DNA of 62,000 bases from Branchiostoma floridae (GCF_000003815.2 NC_049981.1:28322379-28384378); one strand, 5' to 3'; shown: positions 1 through 11,230, counted from the stretch's first letter. Notes: generated by a model not told the origin, from the sequence alone. Made by a program: numbers and translations.

Positions 1-75
1 ATGGGAGGAGCATGCCCCGCCAGCTAATGAAAACTGGAAACTTACTACAAACATTCTATGTTTTACTTTTAACAG

Positions 76-200
76 AGTGGACCACAGGAGTGGCGACGAC
101 CAGCCTAACCCGCCAAGCGCTCATCTCGGCACTAAACGGCAAATGCCGCAACGTAAGGAACCCGCCCCCCAAAGCAAAGGCGTCCAAAAGTTCTGAGTAG
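76..200 (+). CDS. Terminal exon of an unidentified plus-strand gene (partial)
   Basis: A pyrimidine-rich stretch ending in AACAG at 71-75 looks like a splice acceptor. The open frame behind it gives about 41 residues ending in a basic, proline- and serine-rich tail (PPPKAKASKSSE) and a TAG at 198-200. The peptide is not recognised. A polyadenylation word (AATAAA, 484-489) lies downstream, which fits a last exon with a roughly 300-base 3' UTR that contains a 68-bp tandem repeat. The upstream exons are outside the window. It could equally be a chance ORF. Confidence 0.35.
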
Positions 201-225
201 TTCGTTTTACCAAGGAGGTTAAACA

Positions 226-384
226 AAGTGTCGTGACAAAGAGGTAATGTATGTACAACCCATGGTACTGCAGCAGTATATACAGCAATGTAACAAAGTC
301 GTGACAAAGAGGTAATGTATGTACAACCCATGGTACTGCAGCAGTATATACAGCAATGTAACAAAGTCGTGACAAAGAGGTAAT
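226..384 (+). repeat. 68-bp tandem repeat, about 2.3 copies
   Basis: The word GACAAAGAGGTAATG recurs at 235, 303 and 371, giving a period of exactly 68 bp. The first two copies are almost identical and include ATGTATGTACAACCCATGG. The third copy is cut short. It lies in the presumed 3' UTR of the preceding exon. Confidence 0.9.
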
Positions 385-483
385 GAGTATATACAACTTA
401 TCACTAGATCAGAACTAGTTGTAAAAAATAGTAGTTCGAGCTACTAGTACAACAGGATTTTACTGTACAAATGGTGTTGTGGC

Positions 484-489
484 AATAAA
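484..489 (+). promoter_or_regulatory. Candidate polyadenylation signal
   Basis: AATAAA lies about 285 bases after the TAG at 198-200 and before the 3' end of the converging minus-strand ORF. It would end the plus-strand gene tail-to-tail with that ORF. Confidence 0.35.
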
Positions 490-559
490 AGCCACAGATG
501 TATACAAACATGTATATCATAACAAACACTGCCTTATATACAAGAAGGCAATAAGAGGT

Positions 560-1591
560 TCAGTTCAGTGATTTTCTAAGGGACTTTTCACCCTTCTTAG
601 ATGCGCCTTCATTGTCTTTATGTCTTGTAACAAGATTATACGCATCTGCAAATGACCGGCATCTTAGGTTCACATAATAGATCAGGACTGTCTCCAACAA
701 TTTAATACTGGCCTTCTCATTTGCAATACTTGAGGCAATAGTACACCAGTATTTGTTCACTAAGAAACTTGACTCCAGGTTCTTCATGATGTCCTCTTTA
801 ATCCCAGTTAGCTTACCCTTGGATACTTGATCAAAGTTAGCAGTGGTCCTGACAACTTTCTCTACAGCACGGAAGAATAGGTATACTTCATCAGTGACAA
901 CAAATAGCCCCCCGCGATTTACTGCATCAACCCATCCTTCAGTATATTGCAGAAAAGTGGTATGTGTGTGCGTTACAGCTGAAACTTTCCATTGCTGCAG
1001 AACAGCTACATAGAGTTGAGCGGTTCTATTGTTGTACCTTTTATAGCGTCTTAGCAGTGCATGTGGGATGAACCCAGCAACGTACCTGAGTACCTGCTCT
1101 TCAGTGTTAGATATAGTTATGTCTACACTACTGGCACTTGAACGGGGGGCATCGACACTGTGTTTTTTTGTTAACAATCCCACAAAAAGTTTCTCAGTTA
1201 CAAATTGATACAGCAAAGGGCACTGTAACTGCCCAATGGTAGCCATGAATGAATCCCACAAACTGTAGAAGTCATCACCAGTGCACATCTTGTAATATTC
1301 TGCAAACATTGCCTCATTGGCTGCATTACAGAGAACAGAATTATCCCCAGCAATGATAACCGGCCACAGTAGAGCACACAAAGCTAAGATGAAACGGATA
1401 CAGGTTGGTGTTTCCGCAATACCCACAACATCTGATGCTACTCTTGCTGCTGTGTTTCCTGGTGTGGTCATGCTCCCAAATTTCAGCAGCCAAGGAGGAT
1501 ACTCAGCAGCTTCTTCTAGGGCCTCTTTTACAAGCTGAGGTCCTTCTCTAAGTGCATCTTCTTTCTTGAACACTGATGCTGGTCTTTTCAC
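560..1591 (-). CDS. Uncharacterised 343-codon ORF, possible transposon-derived gene
   Basis: Long minus-strand ORF ending at 560. The protein is mixed helical with no signal peptide. Recognisable stretches are EEQVLRYVAGFIPHALLRRY, GWVDAVNRGGLFVVTDEVYL and a lysine-rich C-terminus (ASKKGEKSLRKSLN). A Y-V-A-G-(F/Y)-I segment followed by a 'NRGGLF' block resembles uncharacterised proteins I associate with expanded, transposon-like families in marine invertebrates, but no named domain is visible. The sequence just before the first ATG on the minus strand reads like an acceptor (pyrimidine-rich, ending ...ACTTATAG at about 1592). The ORF may therefore be the last exon of a longer gene rather than start at 1591. 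A THAP, BED or RNase-H motif was not seen. Function unknown. Confidence 0.55.
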   Translation of the reverse strand: MKRPASVFKKEDALREGPQLVKEALEEAAEYPPWLLKFGSMTTPGNTAARVASDVVGIAETPTCIRFILALCALLWPVIIAGDNSVLCNAANEAMFAEYYKMCTGDDFYSLWDSFMATIGQLQCPLLYQFVTEKLFVGLLTKKHSVDAPRSSASSVDITISNTEEQVLRYVAGFIPHALLRRYKRYNNRTAQLYVAVLQQWKVSAVTHTHTTFLQYTEGWVDAVNRGGLFVVTDEVYLFFRAVEKVVRTTANFDQVSKGKLTGIKEDIMKNLESSFLVNKYWCTIASSIANEKASIKLLETVLIYYVNLRCRSFADAYNLVTRHKDNEGASKKGEKSLRKSLN

Positions 1592-2262
1592 TATAAGTAT
1601 AAGGGTGAAATAACACTTTATTATTGACTTTTGTTAAAATGTTAAGACATCGAATATTAGAATTTAAAATTTCGTACCAAAAGAGTTGGACAATAAAGAA
1701 TAATATTTGTATAACATAACAACCCATTGATACCAACATTACATTCATGTACAAGACGCACAGACCTAGTTATTAATCATCGAGCGCAAATCGGATGGCG
1801 AACGCCCGTCAGTCGGGTGACGTTCGGGCGACGTTCGCCCGACTTCCGTTTATTTACAAATATTGAATTTCTGGGAATGTGAGGGTAATTCTAACATTGT
1901 GGCCCCTGTGGTAGTATGTAGGCTGGCTTTGTGACACACTTTCCTTTTTCTCGTGTCATTTCTATTATGCCCGCGTATTCCATTAATTGGTTGAAAAGAT
2001 TCCGACAACAAAATAAGCAACATTTATTGATCTCTTACCTTTTTTGAGGAACGTTTTGTGTTACCTTGTCCGCGTGCAAGAGGTAATTGGGAGGTTCATT
2101 GTCATAGATTTATTCACCGGCGATCTCACGAGCCTCGCTGAAATGTGACAGGGACAGGTTTTGGCCGACAAATACGCAAGACCCTCTGAAGATCTTAAAA
2201 TTTGCCGACCTTCCTGCGATCGCGAAGTACGTCCGAAGATCGTATAAAATGTGACAGGCGGC

Positions 2263-2362
2263 NNNNNNNNNNNNNNNNNNNNNNNNNNNNNNNNNNNNNN
2301 NNNNNNNNNNNNNNNNNNNNNNNNNNNNNNNNNNNNNNNNNNNNNNNNNNNNNNNNNNNNNN
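2263..2362. other. Assembly gap (100 N)
   Basis: Run of exactly 100 N, a common placeholder for a gap of unknown length. Confidence 0.99.
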
Positions 2363-3005
2363 TAGTGCGGAAAGAAGTCTCAGCACTCGGTCTCCAGTGG
2401 TCAAGTCGTCTCACCACTGGACACCTTGTGTGGACCTCCTTGGTGCGGAGGTAACTTCGGCACTAGACTTCTAGTGCGGAAGAAGAGCGCGCCAGTGTAA
2501 TTTTGCCGACATCTGCGCGATTCAACCTCTGCTTGGAGAGTAGTGTGTGCTGATACAAGAAACGTGACGGGAGGTGGCGATCTACTCTAAAAGTCTAAGC
2601 GGATCAAGTTACTTTGTTTACTCGCGATGGGTTTAAAGTCTGACAGGCCCGACATCAGTCAGTGCCACTTTTAACTTTTGTTGTCACTTCGTACTACGTA
2701 AAATCAAAATTTATACCAAAATCATTTAATGTGGTTAGTACGTCACGTTCTGTACGATCCTCCGACATTTTCACCAAGAAAATGTTTTTGCAAGCAGATG
2801 ACTGCTAGCCGTGACGCGTGACGGTTCAATCACTCACGCGTGTTACCAAAAAATGCGACCTACATGAGCCCCGGAATTCTTTTGCAAGGGGGGATTGCAC
2901 AGGTATTTGGTACGCTTCATCTTGTCCATAAATCATTAGTCAAATTTTTCCTGCTCTGTGTAATCATTATGTAATTAAGTCATGAAAGATCCCGACTGAA
3001 CTGGG

Positions 3006-3092
3006 ATTAAATATAATACAAAGACGCCCGGCGCCAAGCAAGTCAGCAAGGGCTAAATAAACACCACACTAACGCGACTATCACGTCAACAG
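3006..3092 (+). promoter_or_regulatory. Candidate TATA-type promoter with a short non-coding first exon
   Basis: An A/T-rich TATA-like word (TTAAATATAA, about 3007) is followed about 30 bases later by GC-rich DNA, then by CACGTCAACAG and a consensus splice donor GTAAGTTC at 3093. This is the arrangement of a short first exon of roughly 3035-3092. No downstream partner exon can be assigned. It might feed WDFY3 or an unannotated transcript. Confidence 0.25.
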
Positions 3093-4264
3093 GTAAGTTC
3101 AGATGACCAACACATTTACACCGATTTGGAGTCCTTTAGAATCTGATCCGCCAAGGTTATTGAGGGGTATTACAATATTAGCCGTTAATTAGCCGTTAGC
3201 CAGTCCCACGCAAACGATCAGTCGACATCTCACAAGGGGAGGGAGTGCTTTTCCGGAGTTGCGCAGAAAGTGCCCTTAATCTTTTAGATAATTTTTTTCC
3301 CTGGGTAAATTTTTATCACAAAGGTCGAGGTTTCTGCAAGAGGGACTGAAGCATGTATATTTTTAAAATCTTGCCAAAAATTGTGACCTTTGGCATGCTT
3401 TGACCTGTAAGTGACCTTCATATTCATGACTGGGACATGGACTGGTCCATTAGGAGAGGGGGTGAAATCCTGACATCATCACAATCATCTGGCTGTAGCC
3501 GAGAGTTCCGAAGTTGAACTCGGGCTTTTTTTAACCAAAACAAACCTAACAAATCCAGCTTTGCAGTGAGGGTAAAAACTTGAGGTTTGAAATTTAGGTA
3601 AATGTGTTTTTAAGTGCTTGCTTTGCATGGACTAACTATGCAGGGGATGGGAAATTCGATTTAGAAGCCCCTCCCCACAACAGCAGACCGATATCCGTTT
3701 ACGACGGGAACTCGCCGCAATGTCAACAATCACACAGTCAACAAGAACTTGCGGCGCATTTATTCATCATGCAGTTGAAAGCATAGTCGATTTGTAGCGT
3801 TACCCATGTATTATGCCGGACCTGTAGGCCAGTTTTACTTTATTCAAGGTTAAAAGTTGTCTTTTCGCTAGCTCCTTAAGCGGCTATAATTGGCCCCAGC
3901 CGGTCTCTGCTTCCAGACGGAGAGGGCAGCTGCCCTCCCCTGGCGCAGGGTCATTAGCACGGCTCTGCCTGTCCCACAGTTAATCGACCGTGTAATGCAT
4001 GTAAACACTGGGCTGGACAGGGACAGAATCCATCCCCTCCACCAGAAAAACAAAATATGGACAGGAAAAGTAGTAACTGAAAGCTATAAACAGTGTCACT
4101 TCTGTAACTATATCCCGGTTACGAAAGTACGCATCCAAGGTTACTGCTGCGTGTAACTGATTCAGAACCTTAGTTCTCCGCTTTTAGTTGCCCAAGCCCT
4201 GCCGAGGACGTTGAAATTATACCGGCCGCCGGGGGGACACCACTTCCGGGCTGCCTTTGACGGA

Positions 4265-4610
4265 NNNNNNNNNNNNNNNNNNNNNNNNNNNNNNNNNNNN
4301 NNNNNNNNNNNNNNNNNNNNNNNNNNNNNNNNNNNNNNNNNNNNNNNNNNNNNNNNNNNNNNNNNNNNNNNNNNNNNNNNNNNNNNNNNNNNNNNNNNNN
4401 NNNNNNNNNNNNNNNNNNNNNNNNNNNNNNNNNNNNNNNNNNNNNNNNNNNNNNNNNNNNNNNNNNNNNNNNNNNNNNNNNNNNNNNNNNNNNNNNNNNN
4501 NNNNNNNNNNNNNNNNNNNNNNNNNNNNNNNNNNNNNNNNNNNNNNNNNNNNNNNNNNNNNNNNNNNNNNNNNNNNNNNNNNNNNNNNNNNNNNNNNNNN
4601 NNNNNNNNNN
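4265..4610. other. Assembly gap (346 N)
   Basis: Run of N between CpG-rich flanks. It lies just downstream, in the transcription direction, of the last kinase exon found, so it may hide the C-terminus of that gene. Confidence 0.99.
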
Positions 4611-4729
4611 CCGCAAATGGAGACATAGAAAATTTCCGTCAGAGGGCGCTGGTTCACGGTCCTCTCTGGAAACAGCTTGCCGCGTGTTTGGCAATCATCG
4701 TGCCATCACCAACAACGTTGGAAACGGCC

Positions 4730-4912
4730 CAGACGGGCTCCCAGGCGTTTAAGACGGGCGTTTAGCCGTCTGACGCGTCTGGACGTGAAACGGCTCAGAC
4801 GGGGTCGGGACGGCATCGCCCGTTTCAAACGCTCTCGGACGGCTGGGACGGGCAAGACGCCCTCTCAGACGGCTGAAACGGGGCAGACGGCGTCTCAGAC
4901 GGCGTCTGCCAA
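4730..4912. repeat. Degenerate array of CAGACGG / CCGTCTG words
   Basis: Within about 180 bases the words CAGACGG, AGACGGG, GACGGC, AAACGG and their complements occur more than a dozen times at irregular spacing. The GC and CpG content is far above the surroundings. It does not encode a protein that I recognise. It could be a worn minisatellite or the subterminal region of a DNA transposon. Confidence 0.6.
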
Positions 4913-4977
4913 AATCATTTTCACAGAGGAAGTGGAAGAATACAATCACCACAGACTTGTACAGTAAAACCAGATAC

Positions 4978-5618
4978 CTGACATGGCAGGCCTGTCGGCT
5001 GGATGCTGCCTCCATGCCTCTGTAGTGATGTTCCTCATGGTGAGCGGGCACGCCGCGGGGAACTGTTCGGTCCGCCCTGCCCTCAGGACCGGCCGGTGGC
5101 CCTTCTGCACCGCGCTGCGGAGCTCTGACGGGCTCCACCCTAGGGTTGGGTGGGACAAAGGATGAAGTTTGTACTAAATGGTTAAAGTAGTTTCCAAATT
5201 TTATCCAGTTGCTTGAGTCACCCAGTGATTGTTGTTACCTAGTAGATATCGGGTTAAAAGCTATATATATGGTCGCCCAGATAGTTTAAAAAACTCAGTA
5301 GTGTATTTTAAAACACTTCAGTATATTTCCTGCGGTCAGGCCATTCTCCATGATTCATTTACAAGTAAATTGAGACCAGGAAACTGACCTTTCCAAGCCT
5401 GCTCACATGTGATCACCTCCCAGGACAGGATACCGTAACTGTCGGGACAAACCGTACATATCAGCACTGGAAATAAGTAAGCGAACTATGGAGGTCACTC
5501 AGTCACTCAGTCACTCAGTCACTCACTCACTCACTCGCTCGCTCGCTCGCTCGCTCGCTCGCTCACTCACTCACTCACTCACTCACTCACTCACTCACTC
5601 ACTCACTCACTCACTCAC

Positions 5619-5659
<41 letters not shown>

Positions 5660-8289
5660 GAATCACTCACACACACACACTCACTCACTCATTTCCAAAA
5701 CCATTGTGTTCAGCTCATTCCGTCCCATCATCTTTTACCTGTAGATATCAAAGCTGCACGTGAGAGCCTCGCTCGCAGACTTCGTGAAGGTTTCCGGCGG
5801 AGCGTATTGGTCAGTGTCCACCAGTGGTGTGACTGCAGAGGGTCTCATATCCCCATCGTACCCGTTGGAGGCTAGAACCCGCCATTCTCTCAGACCGAAG
5901 TCTGTAACCTTAAAAGGCAGAGAAACATCGACATAAGGGATTCGGAGCCCGAAACGAGTGAAAACAAAGTGACTAGAAATAAGCATCTGATTATGAATAA
6001 TCAAACTATGGACAAGTACACATTACAATGTAATCTATGTCTGGTGTAAGATGTAACTTGCAATTTGGTAACACGATTTGCAGAGAGAACACTGTATGCT
6101 TCTATTGAGTAACTATGTACATGTATATTTGGAGGTTATGTTTTGAATTTCTAAATTGTTTACAGTATTAGTGTTTCAATCAAATTATCAGAGTGACTTT
6201 CTTTTAGGGATCTGGCAGAATTCCAAGACTGTGCCTTCAGCTTGTATCTATCTATCTAGCAACATGGCGGCACTGAAGCGCTGACGACTAATCCATGACG
6301 GCACTGCAGCCTATGGATCAGAAACAAGATCATAGCGAAAACCGACGATAGCGAACGAGTTTTAATCAGTTTACCTGCAATTATGAAAAGTAAACAAACC
6401 TTAGCCACTAAGTCGGAGGAGATGACGACATTATGACGTGACAGGTTTCCGTGCACCACGTGATGCGCATGTAGGTACTTCAGCCCGGTGGCTACCTCTC
6501 TCATGACCTTGGCTCGCACAGGCCAGGGCGGTTTCACCTTCATTAGCTGTCGTCAGAAACAATTGGAAAATAATTATTCTATCGAAGAATCTCTTCAATG
6601 ACGTTATCAACTTGGGAATGAACAGAGTTGATGAACTTTGAAGTCTTCCTAGAGATCATAAATGGCCGCGCCGTTTCCAGCAGGAAATCAAGATTTTTTA
6701 AAAATATTTTGAGTTTTTGTAAACCTCCTTTACAAAATAGAGCAGAATCATGTCCATTTCACTCATTACATACTCCACTCTCGAGCACAAGCCACCCTCA
6801 TGACTTTTAGCCATATCCTTCGCCAACGTTCACTTAAAATTTGTGCAAGCATGCGGAAGAAATTTGGACGCAAGCCAGTTCAACCCCCGCATCCTGTCCG
6901 CCTGCAATCAGTCTGGGAACAAACTTGGACCCGGGCCAGCGGAAAGAAACCCAAACAGACCAAGATAAGTAAGCAAACAGACCGAAAACAGTACATCAGT
7001 CTTTGCAAAGGTATTGGCTTAGGGTCTGCAGGGACCTTACCAATCATGAAATTTTCCATTTCCTTAACCCTGGCATGCGTACACTTCACGTGCACAACAT
7101 GTTGAGGATAAGATACACAAAACGCGGTTTCTTATGAGTTATCTCTTGCATATTTCATGATTTGTGGCCGATTTTACAGCATCAGTTATTACCTCCTCGA
7201 CAGTCCCAAACTGTGCATATTCCATCAAGAGGCTGTATTTGTCCGGGTGCAGTACTAGTCCGTACAGCCGAGTGGCGTTGTCGCAGCGGAGCCGGTATAG
7301 GTGCTCTGCGGCCTCTCGAAATCTCTCCCTGTAAAAATCAGAGTCACGGTGATATTATCGTGTTGGGTATGAAGCGGTTAAGCCCTACCTTGCTAACTAT
7401 ATCCAATGGAGACATCCTACAACAATGCTAATATAGACCCATTATACAACAATTAAACTTTTTGATAGAAATTTACTTCTCACGTCCGAGGCTGGCCAGA
7501 AACCTGATAACCTTAGAGTACTACATTTGATCGTTGAGCTGACACACGACAGTGCGAAAAAGACGCCTTAGGAAGTCGGCTGTACGAAAAGGTCTTATCA
7601 AGAAAACCTGTGGCCAGCTGTCTGTTAGAAATAAGTTTGAGATACTGCTCACTCCTGTTCTGACGGTAGATTGGGGACGACCCTCTCAGCCACCAAACCC
7701 AACCGGCTGTGCTCACTTCGGTACACCTGGCCAAACGTGCCCTCGCCGAGCAGCGACACCCTGTGGATGTCTGCGGAATCACAGTACAGTAGCTCTGAAA
7801 CAGAATACTAGTAATCAGACTCATGTATGCTTTCCTATTAAAAGACGGACTCTCACTGCACTTGGGGCACTTGTGTGGTACTGCGGGGTTTGTTCACTAC
7901 GACACTGTTTTGTTATTTTCGCGATTTTTGAGAACTTAAATATTGTGTAAACGTAAAAGCATGACTTAGAAGACAACAAAATACACAAAACGGTAGGAAA
8001 TTCGTCCTATATCTCTGAATTTTGTTGAGTCATGTACGAACCAGTGCCGCAACGGTGCCCCAAGTGCAGTGAGAGTCCACCTTAAGACGGGAGCAGTGGA
8101 GCTGACCGTTATTGGTCACCACAATATCTTAGATGTCATGTCTATTCACATTCATTAAGGCGCAAGGAAAGAACATCGTATCGCTGATTAAGTCACTGTC
8201 TGTCTAGAATCGACTTCATTGTCTCACCTTCATTTGACGACATGATGAACCGACTGTGAGTTTCCTTTGGCACAAATTCACATCGATGT
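4978..8289 (-). CDS. Protein kinase domain gene, TKL/RIPK-like, predicted pseudokinase (partial, seven exons)
   Basis: Minus-strand exons, 5' to 3': 8228-8289, 7653-7794, 7193-7328, 6400-6546, 5739-5909, 5389-5438 and 4978-5139. All have AG/GT borders and phases agree, giving about 290 residues. In order they show the glycine loop LGEGTFGQVY, beta-3 VAERVV, hinge LLMEYAQFG, catalytic loop HVVHGNLSRHNVV, KVTDFGL, YAPPETF, DIYSYGILSWEV and the C-lobe signature WRQHPADRPAM. Known kinases need the VAxK lysine and the HRD aspartate; here the first reads VAER and the second HGN, while DFG and the APE glutamate remain. That pattern predicts weak or no catalysis and a scaffold or allosteric role. The layout resembles TKL kinases such as RIPK-type adaptors, but no death or CARD domain is visible. 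Both the N-terminus and the C-terminus are incomplete, and gaps at 4265-4610 and 8773-8955 may hold exons. Confidence 0.85.
5188..5217 (+). repeat. Tail fragment of the hammerhead-associated repeat
   Basis: TTTCCAAATTTTATCCAGTT followed by GCTTGAGT matches the sequence downstream of the intronic hammerhead motifs at 54.7 and 60.0 kb. The ribozyme core is not preserved. A similar fragment lies at about 39808-39833. Confidence 0.6.
5488..5694. repeat. Compound tetranucleotide microsatellite
   Basis: Successive blocks of CAGTCACT, CACT, GCTC, CACT, AATC and CACACACT form about 200 bases of pure simple repeat. It lies in the kinase intron between exons 5389-5438 and 5739-5909. Confidence 0.98.
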
Positions 8290-9211
8290 CTTAAAAAAGA
8301 AAAAAAAGGGACACGTCATATTTGCAAAAAAACAAACACTTTTGAAGTTAATCTGGAAAGTGTTTAACACACAGGAACCACTACCAGCACACTTAAAGCA
8401 TTCGTAAAACACACTTATAGCATAATTTCGTTAAAAACACCTTTGTAGACGTATGCCTTAAGGCCTACTTAAAGATCGGATTTCGTGCATTGAACGTGAA
8501 GTGTTCAAACTATCTACCAACGCCATCAAACTGTTCCGTTGTGAAATAAATCGCCCGCCGTACGTACAGTCGTCATGGGAAGATAAATATAGAACTGGAC
8601 CCTGGACGTTTATTGCCCGTGCAAGTGTGACGTTGATTGACGATTTCTGTTTGTTTCACAGTCCGTGTGTTTACTTGTAGTTAGTAGCAGTAAGCGAAGG
8701 AATGACAGAACAGTTGTATACACGTAACTGTTGTCGACATGTTCACATGTAGCTATTAACATGTTCGTGGGCNNNNNNNNNNNNNNNNNNNNNNNNNNNN
8801 NNNNNNNNNNNNNNNNNNNNNNNNNNNNNNNNNNNNNNNNNNNNNNNNNNNNNNNNNNNNNNNNNNNNNNNNNNNNNNNNNNNNNNNNNNNNNNNNNNNN
8901 NNNNNNNNNNNNNNNNNNNNNNNNNNNNNNNNNNNNNNNNNNNNNNNNNNNNNNNTAAATCAATCAAAACAATTGTTGGGGTGTATTTGTGGTACAATTA
9001 TAACGTTATAGAATTTGTTGGAAGTGCATATCTAACTTGGACGTAACGTTACAGTTGACACGTTAGTTAACAGGTTGGCATTTCACACGTTTTCTTGGTC
9101 TGAAGTTTTGATTCCTGATATAATGACATTTTCTTTTTGTCCAATTTTTCCTTAAGGTTGGATGCATTTAATCTGCTGCCATATACTGAAGAGTCGCCCC
9201 GGTCCACCCAC
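8290..9211. other. Non-coding stretch with assembly gap at 8773-8955
   Basis: No supported exon is seen. The 183-N gap at 8773-8955 could hide a 5' exon of the minus-strand kinase gene, because the exon at 8228-8289 begins with the third base of a codon and needs an upstream partner ending in two bases. Confidence 0.7.
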
Positions 9212-9358
9212 CTGAAAGATAATGGAATGCACATGGTGTACTACTTCCGGTGACAGGTGCACGTACGGAGGCACATGCGCAATACTCTCATCCAACATGG
9301 CCGCCGACTTCCCATTTCCGTCAATGACAGGAGAAATCGCCGGGATATTCCGTCTCAT
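9212..9358 (-). CDS. Possible first coding exon on the minus strand (candidate kinase-gene 5' exon)
   Basis: The ATG at 9358 opens 49 codons that end at a good donor (TTTCAG, then GTGGGT) at 9212. The peptide includes IAHVPPYVHLSPEVVHHV. It reads away from the plus-strand promoter-like patch, so a divergent gene pair is possible. Against it: the exon ends in phase 0, while the next kinase exon at 8289 needs two leading bases, so at least one exon would be missing (perhaps in the gap). It may be an antisense shadow of a plus-strand 5' UTR exon. Confidence 0.3.
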
Positions 9359-9384
9359 CCTCGCTCATTCCTTCACTTTCACAG
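9241..9384 (+). promoter_or_regulatory. Promoter-like patch with a candidate non-coding first exon of WDFY3
   Basis: Within 65 bases there are an ETS-type core (ACTTCCGG), an NRF1-like ACATGCGCAA and a YY1-type word (CCAACATGGCCGCC, ATG at 9297). These are typical of TATA-less housekeeping promoters, where YY1 sites sit just after the start. A donor (TTCACAG, GTACGG) follows at 9385. If spliced to the acceptor at 16801, the ATG at 9297 would form a 30-codon upstream ORF ending at once in the next exon, so WDFY3 translation would begin at 16843. The link to WDFY3 is inference from position and strand. Confidence 0.35.
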
Positions 9385-10590
9385 GTACGGCAAATTCCTA
9401 TACATCTATATGATCCTAACCAACAGTTCAGCTTGCATAACAGAACATAAACAGCATCATTTGGGTGAAAATTCGACGATTTGGGGCGTGGTGTACGAGT
9501 CAAGGTTTACGAAAATCAGAGCTATAAAACCTGACACAAATTTATTTATTTCCTACGGTATTGCCTTATTTTGTCCACATCATTGAACTAATTGCAGGAG
9601 TGATTCGTACATACCACACCAAAGGCTAAAGGATAGAGGTAGGATTAAAGAAATGTTTGTTTTTTGGGATAAGTTTTGCCATATATGGGTCAGATCGTCA
9701 GCACAGCACAGCTCAGTCGGAGTCCACGTACCACAGCTATCTACTATGCATATCAATATTGATTAGGGCGAAGGGGGAGTACTGAAATACAAGCTCGGGA
9801 AAACCTCTCGGTTTTAGCTTTCCAGAGGTTGTGCAGTCTGGTGTGAACGTAAAATGTGGTTGATATTGGATTTGAGAAAGGGAAGTCTTGTTGCGTGAAG
9901 TGTCATTTTAACAAAACAATCTCTGTTGTTGTTGTTTTACGTGAAGAGTCAGACATGGTATCAACCCTCCCAATATTTTGGCGTACAGGACGGTTTGTTT
10001 AGAATTGGGCACAGTGGATTCAAAAGCCTTAATGTCTTTCAGATGTTTTTGTTTGCAAATGTTCCTTTTTTATTGATGACTAATACCGTTATCTGATTCC
10101 TGTTTCCTCCCCCCAGTGCCTTGTTGTTGTCACTTCTGACCTTTTGACCTCACACTGTAGTACAGTACCTGCTGTAAATGATAAACTTGTCACTGTGGTT
10201 TTATTTTCACACTTTTTGGCAGTGATCTCCTCACCGCAATCATTTAACCACTGCAAAAATATTTGCTCTGTTTTCTGCCTGCAATCCATGAACTTAGAAA
10301 AACAGGAACAGTTCCATTTTCTTACAAGAAAATTAATCGAGATTTATAATAATAATAATAATAATTATGATTATGATTTATAGTATCTTTATAAAATACA
10401 CTTGTAATCACACTAATGAAATAAATCAGGTTCGTTCAACAGTCACAGTATCATTGCCACCAGTATTTAATCTAAACTATTATCTTCTGGAAACATCAAT
10501 AAGCTGATGATGGCTACCTAACACAGATAAGATTTCAACTGTCAAGACTCAAGCATCAATATGTTATTATATCTGTGTTATTTCCATGTT

Positions 10591-10861
10591 CAGGGCTTGA
10601 AATACCACCTGCATATGTTAGTGCAGGTAAAATTGGAGCTGTGCAGGTATTTCTGGTGTCTACTTGCACCTAACCTGCACTGGTCCATTACCACCTATAA
10701 AGTATAAAATTAAAAGAAAAATAGCAATGATTCCTGAACAATTTTGATATGTTCCATACTTCCTAACAAAAAGTGGTGCAGGTAAAATTTGTCTGGTGCA
10801 GGTAAGTTTCAGTGTTACCTGCACCAGTGTAGGTATGCAGAAAAAAGTATTTGAAGCCCTG
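10591..10861. mobile_element. CAGGG-terminal MITE with GTGCAGGT subterminal words
   Basis: The terminal inverted repeat is CAGGGCTTGAAATAC at the left and its near-perfect complement GTATTTGAAGCCCTG at the right. It is flanked by the 5-bp direct repeat ATGTT (10586-10590 and 10862-10866). Inside, the word GTGCAGGT(A) or its complement recurs at least six times near both ends. There is no ORF, so it is non-autonomous. Confidence 0.85.
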
Positions 10862-11230
10862 ATGTTGAATGGTGTTGCCTAGTTATGACACTTTGGTTGC
10901 ATATTTTTTTCTGAGATGCATCGTACACTTTTTACTGTATTCACCATAAGTAAGAGATTTGTTTGTAAGGTAAGCATTTGTCCTATTGTGTGACTTGACC
11001 CACAGATTTCCATCCACACAAAACCTCAACTTAGTGTTTACAAATCTGTGCATGTTTACATATTAATTCCCATGAAGGAGTTTTGTCAGATAGTAGATTT
11101 CAAAGGTCCATGAGCTAATAGCTAGCAAATATAACTTAAATTTTCTAATTCTATATGGTTAAGATTACTTAATCAAATGCCAACCTCTATTGAAAGTTAT
11201 TACACAAAGTGGCTATTTTGATATGAACAC

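Larger units (their letters stand above)
1755..4970. other. Intergenic DNA with two assembly gaps; no convincing gene
   Basis: Rich in CpG and short repeated words. Around 1790-1850 GTCGGGC/GCCCGAC words form small inverted pairs. AAATGTGACAGG occurs near 2141 and 2248, and TAGTGCGGAA-like words at 2363 and 2472, on either side of the first gap. Short ORFs at 3604-3786 and 3890-4156 have no family resemblance or splice context. One or more C-terminal kinase exons may be hidden in the gap at 4265-4610. Confidence 0.6.

Noticed and set aside
6256-6300. YY1-like AACATGGCGGC promoter in the kinase intron
   Set aside because: A single word without other promoter features, inside an intron of a gene on the other strand.
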